Below, piece by piece: positions 51,420 through 60,231 of a DNA stretch of 64,000 nucleotides. The notes under the pieces were generated by a model. The model made no database searches. It was given only the letters and a program-made list of their open reading frames with translations, and was not told the origin of the DNA. This DNA comes from Lachnospiraceae bacterium (GTDB lineage: Bacteria; Bacillota; Clostridia; Lachnospirales; Lachnospiraceae), in assembly GCA_017938315.1 (NCBI GenBank), contig JAGBBV010000006.1:86755-150754 (forward strand), given 5' to 3'. How positions within the stretch are numbered: the first letter of the stretch is position 1; each line of letters starts with the position of its first letter. The position numbers and the translations under genes are program-made.

Positions 51420-53387
51420 ATGGCAAAAAACGAATTGGAATTAATGCAACTGAAGTACTTAAAGAGCCTTGCGAACCAGTATCCCAATATTGCAGCGGCA
51501 TCTACAGAGATTATTAACCTGCAGGCTATTTTGAACCTCCCCAAAGGAACAGAGCACTTTCTTACGGACATTCACGGGGAATACGAGCAGTTTAATCATG
51601 TGCTGAAAAATGGTTCCGGTGCTGTGAGACGTAAGATAGACGAGGAATTTGGTAACACTTTAAGCAATAAAGACAAAAAATCTTTGGCAACACTTATTTA
51701 TTATCCTCAGGAAAAACTGGATATTGTAGCCCAGGAAGAAGAAAATATCGAGGACTGGTATAAAATTACTCTTCACCGGTTGGTACAGATTACCAAGAGA
51801 GTTGCATCCAAATATACAAGATCCAAGGTGCGTAAAGCGTTGCCCAAAGACTTTGCATACATTATAGAAGAACTGATTACGGAAAAAGCAGAAATTTCTG
51901 ATAAAGAAGAATATTACAATGAAATTGTCCATACCATCATCCGTATCGGAAGGGCAAGGGAATTTATTATTGCCTTAAGTAATCTGATACAAAGATTGGT
52001 AGTTGACCATTTGCATATTGTCGGAGATATTTTTGACAGAGGTCCGGGACCACATATTATTCTGGATACGCTGATGAATTATCACTCTGTTGATGTGCAG
52101 TGGGGAAATCACGATATTGTATGGATGGGAGCTGCCTGCGGACATCTTCCCTGTATTGCCACAGTAATCCGGATTGCTGCCAGATACGGAAGCCTTGATA
52201 CGCTGGAAGAAGGTTACGGTATTAACCTGATTCCCCTGGCGACTTTTGCATTAGAGACCTATAAAGACGTAGACTGTGATGCTTTCGCCATTAAGTACAA
52301 TACAGACTACAATACCAAGGACTTAAGTCTTGATATGAAAATCCATAAAGCCATTGCTATTATGCAGTTTAAGCTGGAGGGTCAGTTAATCCGTAAACAT
52401 CCGGAATTTGATATGGATGACAGACTACTTCTGGACAAGATTGACTATGAGAAAAAGACAGTCACCGTTTATGGTAAAGAATACGAAATGAAGGATGTGG
52501 AGTTTCCCACGGTGGATCCCAAAGATCCCTATAATCTGACACCGGATGAGGAACTGGTAATGGCCAGAATCCGTCAGGCCTTTATGAAGTGCGAAAAATT
52601 GCAGAAGCATGTACGTTTTATGTATTCCAAAGGCGGACTTTATAAGATTCATAATTCAAATCTTCTGTACCATGGTTGTGTCCCCCTAGACAGTGAAGGA
52701 AACTTTAAGTCTGTAAATGTGGACGGCAAAGAGTATCAGGGAAGAGAACTGTATGATATATTAGATAACTATGCAAGAAAGGGATATTATTCCAAAGATG
52801 ACCCTATTGATATGCGAAATGCACAGGACTATATCTGGTATATCTGGGCAGGGCCAAATTCTCCCGTGTTCGGCAAGGATAAGATGACAACCTTTGAGAG
52901 ATATTTTATCGCGGATAAGGATACTCACAAAGAAACAAAAAACAGCTATTATTCCATGATGGATGATGAAAATATTATCAATAAAATTTTGGAAGAGTTC
53001 GGACTGGATAGCAAGAAATCCCATATTGTCAACGGACATGTACCGGTGGAACTGAAAAAGGGGGAAACCCCGATTAAGTGTGACGGCAAGCTACTGGTAA
53101 TAGATGGCGGCTTTTCAAAGGCATATCAAAGCAAGACCGGTATTGCAGGCTATACCCTGGTAGCAAATTCCCATGGCATGCGTCTGGTTGCACATGAGCC
53201 TTTTGAGTCAATGGAATCTGCAATTATCCACGAATCTGATATTTTTTCTGACTCTACTATTGTGGAAACTGCGGTAAACAGAATTCGGGTTGCAGATACC
53301 GATATCGGACGGGAAATAAAAGACAGCATCAAACAATTGGAACAGCTTCTAGAAGCTTACAGGGATGGTGTGATTATAGAAAAATAA
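51420..53387 (+). CDS. fbp: Fructose-1,6-bisphosphatase, class III
   Basis: This 655-residue enzyme is the Firmicute (class III) FBPase used in gluconeogenesis. It combines a metallophosphoesterase core (FLTDIHGEYEQF, GDIFDRGPGPHI, WGNHDIVWMGA, NGHVPVE, VIDGGFSKAYQ) with the large inserts typical of the class; length matches. A 10-bp hairpin lies between dapB and fbp but has no T run, so it may be read from the dapA promoter too. Confidence 0.95.
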   Translation: MAKNELELMQLKYLKSLANQYPNIAAASTEIINLQAILNLPKGTEHFLTDIHGEYEQFNHVLKNGSGAVRRKIDEEFGNTLSNKDKKSLATLIYYPQEKLDIVAQEEENIEDWYKITLHRLVQITKRVASKYTRSKVRKALPKDFAYIIEELITEKAEISDKEEYYNEIVHTIIRIGRAREFIIALSNLIQRLVVDHLHIVGDIFDRGPGPHIILDTLMNYHSVDVQWGNHDIVWMGAACGHLPCIATVIRIAARYGSLDTLEEGYGINLIPLATFALETYKDVDCDAFAIKYNTDYNTKDLSLDMKIHKAIAIMQFKLEGQLIRKHPEFDMDDRLLLDKIDYEKKTVTVYGKEYEMKDVEFPTVDPKDPYNLTPDEELVMARIRQAFMKCEKLQKHVRFMYSKGGLYKIHNSNLLYHGCVPLDSEGNFKSVNVDGKEYQGRELYDILDNYARKGYYSKDDPIDMRNAQDYIWYIWAGPNSPVFGKDKMTTFERYFIADKDTHKETKNSYYSMMDDENIINKILEEFGLDSKKSHIVNGHVPVELKKGETPIKCDGKLLVIDGGFSKAYQSKTGIAGYTLVANSHGMRLVAHEPFESMESAIIHESDIFSDSTIVETAVNRIRVADTDIGREIKDSIKQLEQLLEAYRDGVIIEK

Positions 53388-53394
53388 GAAAAAG

Positions 53395-53430
53395 GAGAGC
53401 TGCTCTTTGACAAAAGGGCAGCTCTTTTAT
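53395..53430. terminator. Bidirectional terminator between fbp and the lipoprotein gene
   Basis: GAGCTGCTCTTT (53397-53408) pairs with AAAGGGCAGCTC across a short loop, and T runs follow on both strands. Confidence 0.8.
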
Positions 53431-53431
53431 A

Positions 53432-53938
53432 CTATCTGTTTGTTTCGCTTGTATTACTGCCTGTAACATCGTCAGTCACATCAGATACACCGTTTGCAAC
53501 ATCGTCAACTACATTGCTGATAGCATCACCGGCATCCTCTAAAAGAGAATCATTATTTGTGCTATCATCGTCTGTTACACTGTTAATTGTATCGTCTGTG
53601 GTAGCATTGTCTGTGGCACCACCGTCAGTAGTAGTACTGCCTTCTGTTGTAGCATCTCCTGTAGCGTCACCGGTAGTTTCATCTGTAGTACCACCCGCAC
53701 CATCAGTAGCTGCCCCTGTCATATCGTCAGCAGGTGTAGTGTTTTCTTCGATAAGTGTATCAGTAGTATCGCCGGTCATACCGGTTGTATCATCAGTAGT
53801 AGTTGTGTCAGTTGTTGTGTTCTCATTGCCATCTGCCATATCACTTTCACTCTGGGAAGTGCTGCAGCCGCAAGCCACCATTGTGAACATCATTACAAGC
53901 ATAGCAGCAAGAGCAATAATTTTTTTGGTTTTTTTCAT
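53432..53938 (-). CDS. Thr/Asp-rich low-complexity lipoprotein
   Basis: This 168-residue protein has a lipoprotein signal peptide with lipobox MVAC (Cys23) followed by CGCS, then about 110 residues made almost only of Thr, Asp, Gly, Ala and Asn (runs such as TTTDTTTTDDTTG), ending in a slightly less biased helix DAISNVVDDVANGVSDV. It would be a flexible acidic surface tether. No fold or function can be assigned. AAGGAGG lies before its ATG; a palindrome (53972-53996) lies upstream. Confidence 0.75.
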   Translation of the reverse strand: MKKTKKIIALAAMLVMMFTMVACGCSTSQSESDMADGNENTTTDTTTTDDTTGMTGDTTDTLIEENTTPADDMTGAATDGAGGTTDETTGDATGDATTEGSTTTDGGATDNATTDDTINSVTDDDSTNNDSLLEDAGDAISNVVDDVANGVSDVTDDVTGSNTSETNR

Positions 53939-53971
53939 AATAACCTCCTTAAATAAATGAAAATGAACCGC

Positions 53972-53996
53972 ATAATATCAGTCCTATTGATATTAT
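53972..53996. repeat. Inverted repeat in the lipoprotein/hisA intergenic region
   Basis: ATAATATCA and TGATATTAT form a 9-bp AT-only dyad with a 7-base centre. Read on the minus strand it contains TATAAT-like boxes and could be part of the lipoprotein promoter or an operator. No T tract follows, so a terminator is unlikely. Confidence 0.4.
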
Positions 53997-54065
53997 ACGC
54001 AAATTAAGTTAAAATATTCGTTAATTAGAAAATTTTAGGATATTTTTTTTGAAACGGAGAAGACT

Positions 54066-54842
54066 ATGAGGTTCAGACCATGCATAGATATACATAACGG
54101 CCAGGTAAAACAAATTGTGGGTGGCAGCCTTTGCGACGAGGGTAATCAGGCAAAAGAGAACTTTGTATCCCGGCAGACAGCCGCTTTTTTTGCCAGGTTA
54201 TATAAAGAAAAGGAAATCCGGGGTGGACATATCATTCTTTTAAATCCTGTATCCAGTGAATTTTATGGGAAGACAAAGTCACAGGCGATAGAAGCATTAA
54301 AGGCATATCCCGGAGGTTTGCAGGTGGGCGGTGGAATCACACCGGAAAATGCCGGTGAGTATCTTACAGCCGGCGCAAGCCATGTGATTGTTACCTCTTA
54401 TGTGTTTAAAGACGGCATGCTTCATATGGACAGATTAAAAGAAATGGTGAAGGCCGTTTCAAAAGAAAGGCTTGTTTTGGATTTAAGCTGCCGAAAAAAG
54501 GATGGCTTATATTATATCGTTACCGACAGATGGCAGAAATATACGGATGTGGTTTTAAATCATGAAACGATACAGATGCTCTCCGGTTATTGCGACGAAT
54601 TTCTGATTCACGCCGTAGATGTGGAAGGAAAGGCAAGGGGAATTGAAAAAGAATTGGTAACTATGCTTGGCAATACCTGTGAAATTCCCGCTACTTATGC
54701 AGGCGGAGTACATTCCTTTGAAGATTTAGAGGCACTTAAGATAATGGGAAAAGACAAGATTGATGTAACAATTGGAAGTGCCCTTGATTTATTTGGGGGA
54801 AACATGAAATTTGAAGATGTTTTAAATTATATAAATAAGTGA
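54066..54842 (+). CDS. hisA: HisA of the eukaryotic HIS6 type (ProFAR isomerase)
   Basis: This 258-residue TIM-barrel protein performs the ProFAR to PRFAR isomerisation in histidine synthesis. Unlike ordinary bacterial HisA it resembles yeast HIS6: CIDIHNGQVKQIVGGSL, ENFVS, LQVGGGI, VIVTSYVF, LVLDLSCRKK, DEFLIHAVDVEG, ATYAGGVHS and GSALDLFGGN. The catalytic Asp pair (D8 in CIDIH; Asp in LDLSC) is present. It stands alone, with no other his genes around. Confidence 0.85.
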   Translation: MRFRPCIDIHNGQVKQIVGGSLCDEGNQAKENFVSRQTAAFFARLYKEKEIRGGHIILLNPVSSEFYGKTKSQAIEALKAYPGGLQVGGGITPENAGEYLTAGASHVIVTSYVFKDGMLHMDRLKEMVKAVSKERLVLDLSCRKKDGLYYIVTDRWQKYTDVVLNHETIQMLSGYCDEFLIHAVDVEGKARGIEKELVTMLGNTCEIPATYAGGVHSFEDLEALKIMGKDKIDVTIGSALDLFGGNMKFEDVLNYINK

Positions 54843-54858
54843 AAATAGTGGAAACAAA

Positions 54859-54890
54859 AAACAACCTATCTCTGTTGAGATAGGTTGTTT
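54859..54890. terminator. Bidirectional terminator after hisA
   Basis: A perfect 14-bp stem AAACAACCTATCTC (54859-54872, with 54877-54890) closes a TGTT loop; the minus strand continues into a T-rich run and serves the cold-shock gene. Confidence 0.75.
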
Positions 54891-54995
54891 CCTTAATCCG
54901 TTAAAACAATCTTGCAAATTCTAAATAAAATGAATAAATCATATAGCATTTATATTAAGAACAGGCACATCTTGTTACTGATTAATGCATTATAA

Positions 54996-55196
54996 CTATA
55001 ATTTAGTTACATTTACGGCCTGAGGTCCTTTTTCTCCGTTTACTACGTCGAATTCTACGGAAGCGCCTTCTTCAAGAGACTTGAAACCTTCCATGTTTAA
55101 TCCTGAGTAGTGTACGAAAACGTCATTTCCTGCTTCATCAGAGATGAATCCGTAACCTTTTTGGTTGTTAAACCATTTTACTGTACCTTTGTTCAT
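54996..55196 (-). CDS. Cold-shock protein (CspA family)
   Basis: This 66-residue single-OB-fold RNA chaperone has RNP1 KGYGFIS and RNP2 VFVHYS, with [10 protein letters not shown] at the start and [14 protein letters not shown] at the end. The ATG at 55196 has GGAGG upstream; the longer frame crosses the leader. A leader of about 60 bases, AU-rich, may carry cold regulation. Confidence 0.95.
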   Translation of the reverse strand: MNKGTVKWFNNQKGYGFISDEAGNDVFVHYSGLNMEGFKSLEEGASVEFDVVNGEKGPQAVNVTKL

Positions 55197-55261
55197 TGTA
55201 GATACCTCCAAAAAAAATAAAAAAATATAAGATAGTCGAACCGTATGGTTACGACAAATAC

Positions 55262-55290
55262 AGCATAGCACAGTCTTTTGTAAAAGTAAA
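55262..55290 (-). promoter_or_regulatory. Sigma-A promoter of the cold-shock gene
   Basis: On the minus strand TTTACT (55290-55285) and TATGCT (55267-55262) are 17 bp apart, giving a 5' leader of about 60 bases. Confidence 0.5.
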
Positions 55291-55341
55291 GAAAATTCCC
55301 AGTTTTATGTAATATTTTTACAGAATTCAGACATTTATGAG

Positions 55342-55370
55342 TTGCGAAAAAATATATTTGCGTGTAAGAT
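55342..55370 (+). promoter_or_regulatory. Sigma-A promoter for the PfoR-like gene
   Basis: TTGCGA (55342-55347) and TAAGAT (55365-55370) are 17 bp apart, 28 bases before the GTG start. Confidence 0.45.
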
Positions 55371-55398
55371 GAAGTGAAGTAAAATAGGGAAATGATTT

Positions 55399-56493
55399 GT
55401 GAAAGGAAAAGTACAGAAAAGAATTATGAAAAAGTGTAAGGAATTGTTAAAGGAAATTTTTATAGAAGGTTTAAGCGGAATGGCTTCAGGACTGTTCGCA
55501 ACGTTAATTATAGGCACCATTATTCAACAAGTAGGAACCTTTATTCCAGGTGCAGTAGGAGAATACCTGTTTATGATGGGAAAAGTGGCAGCTGCAGTAA
55601 CCGGTGCAGGTATCGGTTGCGGAGTAGCCATTAAGTTAAAGGCAAGTCCTTTGGTGGTTCTTTCGGCGGCGGCTACCGGTATGATGGGGGCTTTTGCAAG
55701 TAAAGTGATTGCAGGAACGGTCCTTGTGGACGGAGCGATGGTATTTGCGGGACCGGGGGAACCGTTGGGAGCATTTATAGCGGCTATTGTGGGTATCTAT
55801 GTGGGAAGACTGGTATCAGGAAAAACGAAGGTGGACATCTTGGTAACACCTTTTGCCTGTATTGTATCGGGTTCTGCAGTGGGGCTGGTATTAGGACCAC
55901 CCATTTCAGCTTTTATGACATGGCTTGGCACAATTATTAATTGGGGAACTGAGCAGGCACCGTTTATCATGGGGGTTGTGGTATCTGTTCTTATGGGTAT
56001 TATTTTAACCTTACCCATCAGTTCTGCAGCACTAGGTATTATTTTAGGTCTTAACGGTATTGCAGCAGGTGCAGCAACAGTAGGCTGCTGTGCTAATATG
56101 ATAGGATTTGCAGTTGCATCTTTTAGAGAAAACAAAGTAAACGGTCTTTTGGCACAGGGACTTGGAACCAGCATGCTTCAAATCGGAAATATTGTGAAGA
56201 AACCTATTATATGGTTACCTGCTATTATCACCAGCGCCATATTGGGACCGATTTCCACAATTGTTCTTCAAATGACCAATAATGCCACCGGTTCAGGAAT
56301 GGGAACAGCAGGCCTCGTGGGACAGATTAATGCTTATCAGACAATGGTGGAAAGCGGTATGGCTCCGGGAGTCGTACTTGCTGAAATTGCAGTTATGCAC
56401 TTTGTACTTCCCGCCATACTTGCGCTGATTATCTCTGAGTTTATGCGCAAAAAAGGTTGGATAAAAGAGGGGGATATGGCTTTAAAAGTCTAA
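55399..56493 (+). CDS. PTS_EIIC_2 / PfoR-like membrane protein
   Basis: This 364-residue protein has about nine membrane helices and strongly Gly/Ala-rich segments such as VTGAGIGCGVAIKLKASPLV and GLNGIAAGAATVGCCANMIG. It matches the family of PfoR, once described as a regulator of perfringolysin in Clostridium perfringens and classed as a PTS IIC-like domain. No PTS phosphorylation domains are attached, so the substrate is unknown. The GTG start has AGGGA eight bases upstream; an ATG at 55426 is an alternative. Confidence 0.8.
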   Translation: MKGKVQKRIMKKCKELLKEIFIEGLSGMASGLFATLIIGTIIQQVGTFIPGAVGEYLFMMGKVAAAVTGAGIGCGVAIKLKASPLVVLSAAATGMMGAFASKVIAGTVLVDGAMVFAGPGEPLGAFIAAIVGIYVGRLVSGKTKVDILVTPFACIVSGSAVGLVLGPPISAFMTWLGTIINWGTEQAPFIMGVVVSVLMGIILTLPISSAALGIILGLNGIAAGAATVGCCANMIGFAVASFRENKVNGLLAQGLGTSMLQIGNIVKKPIIWLPAIITSAILGPISTIVLQMTNNATGSGMGTAGLVGQINAYQTMVESGMAPGVVLAEIAVMHFVLPAILALIISEFMRKKGWIKEGDMALKV

Positions 56494-56497
56494 AAAG

Positions 56498-56526
56498 TTG
56501 CGTTGTTTTGGTATCTGTGTTAAAAT
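56498..56526 (+). promoter_or_regulatory. Sigma-A promoter for the M23-like gene
   Basis: TTGCGT (56498-56503) and TAAAAT (56521-56526) are 17 bp apart, 31 bases before the ATG. Confidence 0.5.
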
Positions 56527-56557
56527 GACATGAATTAACCGGAGGTAGAAACCAATT

Positions 56558-57271
56558 ATGGAACAGCAAAATAAAAGGAAAAGGAAGTTTGCGCTGATTT
56601 TTGTTTCTGAAAAAGAAGACGGAACTATTAGACAGAGAATTATTGGCTATGCACTTGCACAGATGATATTGTTTCTTGTTTTGGCAATTATGGTTGCAAT
56701 AAGCTTTGGCTATGCACATCATGCATTCGCATTAAAGGATGCAAGAGAAGAAATTGTAACTTGTATGGAAGAAATCGCCAATCTGACCGATGAAAATGAA
56801 GCACTTTCGGTTGAAAATGCGACACTGACAAGTAAGGTTACTGTATTAAGCGAGACTGTAAGTAAAAAGGTGGCAGCTGAAGATGAATTATCATTTGAAA
56901 CCATAGAAAATGCATTGCCGAAGGGATTTCCCCTTAGTGGTTCGGCATCTATGGAAGAGACTTCAAATGATGATGGTCCCATGCTTAAGTTTGTCGCACA
57001 GGATGGTACCAACATAGTTACTACAGGAACAGGTACTGTAGTGAGCGTGGATGCAGATGCTACATATAAAACGAAAATTGTAATTGATCATGGGAACGGA
57101 TACAAATCTGTGTACAAGAATAACGGAACTCCTCTTGTAAAACTGGATGAACAATTGGGGAAAGGTTATATTCTTTTTACAGTAGGTGAGGATAATCAGG
57201 AACTTGCTTATCAGATTATACATGAAGAGGAATATATTGATCCCATGTTAATTATTGAAATTAATGGATAA
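56558..57271 (+). CDS. Membrane-anchored coiled-coil protein with degenerate M23/LytM domain
   Basis: This 237-residue protein has one membrane helix (about 30-54), a coiled coil (about 60-105: EEIVTCMEEIANLTDENEAL) and a C-terminal domain resembling LytM/M23 endopeptidases (TGTGTVVSVDADATYKTKIV, IDHGNGYKSVYKNNG). The metal His of the usual YxHL is replaced (VYKN) and no HxxxD is seen upstream, so it is likely inactive and may be an EnvC/SpoIIQ-like regulator of another hydrolase. Confidence 0.7.
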   Translation: MEQQNKRKRKFALIFVSEKEDGTIRQRIIGYALAQMILFLVLAIMVAISFGYAHHAFALKDAREEIVTCMEEIANLTDENEALSVENATLTSKVTVLSETVSKKVAAEDELSFETIENALPKGFPLSGSASMEETSNDDGPMLKFVAQDGTNIVTTGTGTVVSVDADATYKTKIVIDHGNGYKSVYKNNGTPLVKLDEQLGKGYILFTVGEDNQELAYQIIHEEEYIDPMLIIEING

Positions 57272-57280
57272 GCATATAAA

Positions 57281-57304
57281 AAGCGGCACGTTTTCGTGCC
57301 GCTT
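57281..57304. terminator. Bidirectional terminator
   Basis: A perfect 10-bp stem AAGCGGCACG / CGTGCCGCTT with a TTTT loop (57281-57304) lies between two convergent genes. Confidence 0.8.
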
Positions 57305-57306
57305 GC

Positions 57307-57594
57307 TTATTTGTTTAATCTGCCAAATACAAGATCATAGCCGTCATTTCCATAGTTTAAGGAGCGGTTTACACGGCTGATGGTGGCAGTAGATGCACCG
57401 GTTTGTTCTGCAATTTCAAGATAAGTTTTCTTATCTTTTAACATGGAAGCTACTTCATATCTCTGGGATAAAGAAAGTAACTCGTTCACGGTACATAAAT
57501 CTTCAAAAAAACTGTAACATTCTTCTTTATTTTCAAGACATAAAATCGCTTCAAATAAATGATCGACAGCAGATGTTTGAATTTTTTTGTTCAT
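57307..57594 (-). CDS. YerC/TrpR-family regulator
   Basis: This 95-residue protein matches the YerC/YecD family, related to TrpR: helical with LCTVNELLSLSQRYEVASML and the helix-turn-helix TYLEIAEQTGASTATISRVNRSLNYG. The gene or ligand it controls is unknown to me. The ATG at 57594 has GGGAGG upstream; the longer frame is unsupported. Confidence 0.85.
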   Translation of the reverse strand: MNKKIQTSAVDHLFEAILCLENKEECYSFFEDLCTVNELLSLSQRYEVASMLKDKKTYLEIAEQTGASTATISRVNRSLNYGNDGYDLVFGRLNK

Positions 57595-57687
57595 AACTGA
57601 CCTCCCCTGGAACATTAGTATATTCACACAGTAATATTTTAACATATTAAAGTTTTAAAGTAAAGGGGAGAAATAAAAAACCGCTAC

Positions 57688-57716
57688 TTGCCATGTGGTT
57701 TTAAATACTATATACT
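57688..57716 (+). promoter_or_regulatory. Sigma-A promoter for the DUF1836 gene
   Basis: TTGCCA (57688-57693) and TATACT (57711-57716) are 17 bp apart, 36 bases before the start. Confidence 0.55.
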
Positions 57717-57752
57717 ATAGTGAAAGGGTATACAACTTGAGAGGGATATAAA

Positions 57753-58394
57753 ATGACAATCGATAAAAATGATTTATTAAATAGTATTATACAAAGTTTG
57801 GACAGGATCCAATATATCAAAGTAGAAGATATTCCAAATATTGATTTATATATGGACCAGGTGACCACATTCATGGAGAGCAAGCTCAAAAGTTCCGTGA
57901 GGAATCCCGAGGAGGATAAGATTCTGACGAAAACCATGATTAATAATTATGCGAAGAATGATTTACTGCCACCTCCCATTAAAAAGAAATACAGTAAAGA
58001 GCATGTGATTATGCTGATTTTTATTTACTACTATAAAGGAATTCTTTCCATTAATGACATTCAGGCACTGTTAAATCCTATTTCGGACAAGTATTTCCAA
58101 ACCAATGGGGAGATAAATTTAAGTACTATTTATGAAGAAATTTTTAGCCATGAAAAAGCACAGGTAGATTTGCTGAAAGAAGATATTATAAGCAAATATG
58201 AAACAGCAAGTAAAATGATGCAAGGGGCTCCCGACGAAGATAAGGAAATGCTGCAATTGTTTTCCTTTATAGGATTGCTTGGATTTGATGTGTACATTAA
58301 GAAGCTGTTAATTGAAAAGATAGTAGATGGATATTGTAATCCTCCTGCATGTAACGAAAAAGAAAAAAATCCGGAAAAGAAAAAAGAAAAATAA
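57753..58394 (+). CDS. DUF1836 domain protein
   Basis: This 213-residue protein matches DUF1836: LTKTMINNYAKNDLLPPPIKKKYSKEHVIML in the middle resembles the recognition helix and wing of MerR-type regulators, so a DNA-binding role is plausible. The C-terminal third is helical and ends in a Lys/Glu tail (EKEKNPEKKKEK). GAGAGGG precedes the ATG. Confidence 0.8.
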   Translation: MTIDKNDLLNSIIQSLDRIQYIKVEDIPNIDLYMDQVTTFMESKLKSSVRNPEEDKILTKTMINNYAKNDLLPPPIKKKYSKEHVIMLIFIYYYKGILSINDIQALLNPISDKYFQTNGEINLSTIYEEIFSHEKAQVDLLKEDIISKYETASKMMQGAPDEDKEMLQLFSFIGLLGFDVYIKKLLIEKIVDGYCNPPACNEKEKNPEKKKEK

Positions 58395-58400
58395 AAGAAA

Positions 58401-58446
58401 ACAGGAAGGTAATCATCAGAGTGATTATCTTCCTGTCTTTTGTTTT
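58401..58446. terminator. Bidirectional terminator between DUF1836 and GH9 genes
   Basis: A 15-bp stem with one G-T pair (58401-58415 with 58422-58436) around TCAGAG is followed by CTTTTGTTTTT; the opposite strand also ends in T. Confidence 0.85.
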
Positions 58447-58448
58447 TA

Positions 58449-60095
58449 TTATGAGTTGCAAGCAACGTCAAAGAATGCTGTCATAAATATCACGGGCGAA
58501 TTCCAGTATATGGTGATTTCATTAGTAGAATAACTGTCTATATGATCCACATGGCATTTCATAGGCGGAGTACCTGCCGGAATCAGTTTCATGGCAATTT
58601 CGTCGCAAGGAGTTTTGAAAGGTCCACCGCTGACGAAACCGGGCATGGGCAGTTCAATTCCGTCTGCCACACTGGGGCGATTGTGGGGATTCTTATATGC
58701 ATGTTCGCCATGACCGGTAACATAACTGATACCAAGTGCATTTTTACCCAACAAGTAATGCAGATGTTCTAAAGCGGCATTCTTGTATTTGTCTGCAGTT
58801 TCTTTCTGTTCAGACAGTAGGGATGCAAGAATGAGGAGCATGGAGCGGTTGGCAACCACCATATTACTTCCCCATACATAATCGTCAGGAGACATACCAA
58901 GACGATAGCCACCCTTTTCAATCATGGATAAGTATTGCCCGGATTTTTCAAACAACGCTTTTTCCATAATAGATTCTATTTCATCTCCGGCATGGTGATT
59001 AGGATCAAACAGGATGCCGAAAAGGGCAAGTCCCGATACATCGGTCCAGCCAAAATCCGTTTTGCTTATATCTGCAAAAGTGTACTCGCGGAGTTTTTCA
59101 AGGTAGGTATCATCATATCCAAAGTCAGTGCGGAGAAGTTCGGCACTGGCCCATAGTCTTTCATCTAAATCACATTCATCATCGTATTCACCGGTATTAC
59201 TTCCTGCGGGGTTATGAAAACCGATATAGGGATTTTCAAGTAACCATTTCCAGGACTTACGTGCTGCTGCAAGTGCAGTCTCTGCAAATGCAGGCTCGAA
59301 AGGCTTATAAATGCGGGATGCAAGTGCCATAACAGCAGCAAAATCTGCAACTGCCATAGAGGAAACCGGATAGATTAAAAACCTGTCATGATCATCTTCC
59401 GGCATTACAAAATCTGCATGACAAAAAGCGGTTAATTTGTGATATACACCGCCATCTTCTGCCTGCATTTTTAAAAGCCATTTTAGCTCATACAGACATT
59501 CGTTTAGGATATCCGGCATATGATTGCCGCTTTCCGGTATATTGACAGATTCGTGAAAACTTTCCGGAAACAGTTCGTAAGCATACAGCAAATGGGCAAG
59601 GGCTACAGCTGCCGCGGTGGAATATCTTCCATAGTCGCCGGCATCATGCCAACCGCCGGTCATGTCGAATTCTTCCGGATGAGCAACCTTGTCGATAAAG
59701 TCCTGTAAAAAAATGGAAGGAGCTGTATGACAAGGGGCATGTGTATACTCACCTGCATATTCTGCAGTCAGTCCGCATCCACACCGCTGATAGTACAGTG
59801 CTTTGATTAAATCGCATTTGAGATTTTGGTACACATGGTTACCCACAGAAAAAACAGGTGATTTTTCCCTGTTTCCACTTAAAATGTAGTAGGTTCCGGG
59901 AGTCTTCACTTCTGAAAAATCAATGTGATAGGTGGAGTCTCCTGCGGATGCATCAAAGCCGCCGTCGCATGTTACGCCATCATAAATGCTTTTGTGATTG
60001 CCGGTGTTTATAATTTGAAAGTTACATGGAGTGGTGGTGATGGCAATCTTTGTTCCCTGCACCGGATACCCCACTTGGTTTACATAAATCCCCAT
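58449..60095 (-). CDS. GH9 glycoside hydrolase with N-terminal Ig-like domain (cytoplasmic)
   Basis: This 548-residue protein has a CelD_N-type Ig-like domain (about 1-88: IYVNQVGYPVQGTKIAI) and a GH9 catalytic barrel. D151 and D154 in GGWHDAGDYGRYST and E526 in YSTNEITIYWNSP are the catalytic base and acid; LLGKNALGISYVTGHGEH is the conserved His region. No signal peptide is present, which points to an intracellular enzyme cutting imported cello- or gluco-oligosaccharides rather than a secreted cellulase. AGGAGG precedes the ATG. Confidence 0.88.
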   Translation of the reverse strand: MGIYVNQVGYPVQGTKIAITTTPCNFQIINTGNHKSIYDGVTCDGGFDASAGDSTYHIDFSEVKTPGTYYILSGNREKSPVFSVGNHVYQNLKCDLIKALYYQRCGCGLTAEYAGEYTHAPCHTAPSIFLQDFIDKVAHPEEFDMTGGWHDAGDYGRYSTAAAVALAHLLYAYELFPESFHESVNIPESGNHMPDILNECLYELKWLLKMQAEDGGVYHKLTAFCHADFVMPEDDHDRFLIYPVSSMAVADFAAVMALASRIYKPFEPAFAETALAAARKSWKWLLENPYIGFHNPAGSNTGEYDDECDLDERLWASAELLRTDFGYDDTYLEKLREYTFADISKTDFGWTDVSGLALFGILFDPNHHAGDEIESIMEKALFEKSGQYLSMIEKGGYRLGMSPDDYVWGSNMVVANRSMLLILASLLSEQKETADKYKNAALEHLHYLLGKNALGISYVTGHGEHAYKNPHNRPSVADGIELPMPGFVSGGPFKTPCDEIAMKLIPAGTPPMKCHVDHIDSYSTNEITIYWNSPVIFMTAFFDVACNS

Positions 60096-60137
60096 TGTTT
60101 ATACCTCCTGTTTAGAGCCGTAGTTGTGTCTGTAATT

Positions 60138-60166
60138 ATCATACAATGTAGAATTTAGTAAGGCAA
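60138..60166 (-). promoter_or_regulatory. Sigma-A promoter for the GH9 gene
   Basis: On the minus strand TTGCCT (60166-60161) and TATGAT (60143-60138) are 17 bp apart. Confidence 0.55.
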
Positions 60167-60231
60167 TATTTTTGTTAAAATTGTGAATTGTGAAAAGAAA
60201 ATGAGTATGCTATTCTATTCGGGGTTTAGAG

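Noticed and set aside
53514-53960. Plus-strand Val/Ser-rich ORF of 148 codons
   Set aside because: It is the complement of the Thr/Asp-rich lipoprotein, whose signal peptide, lipobox and ribosome site support the minus strand.
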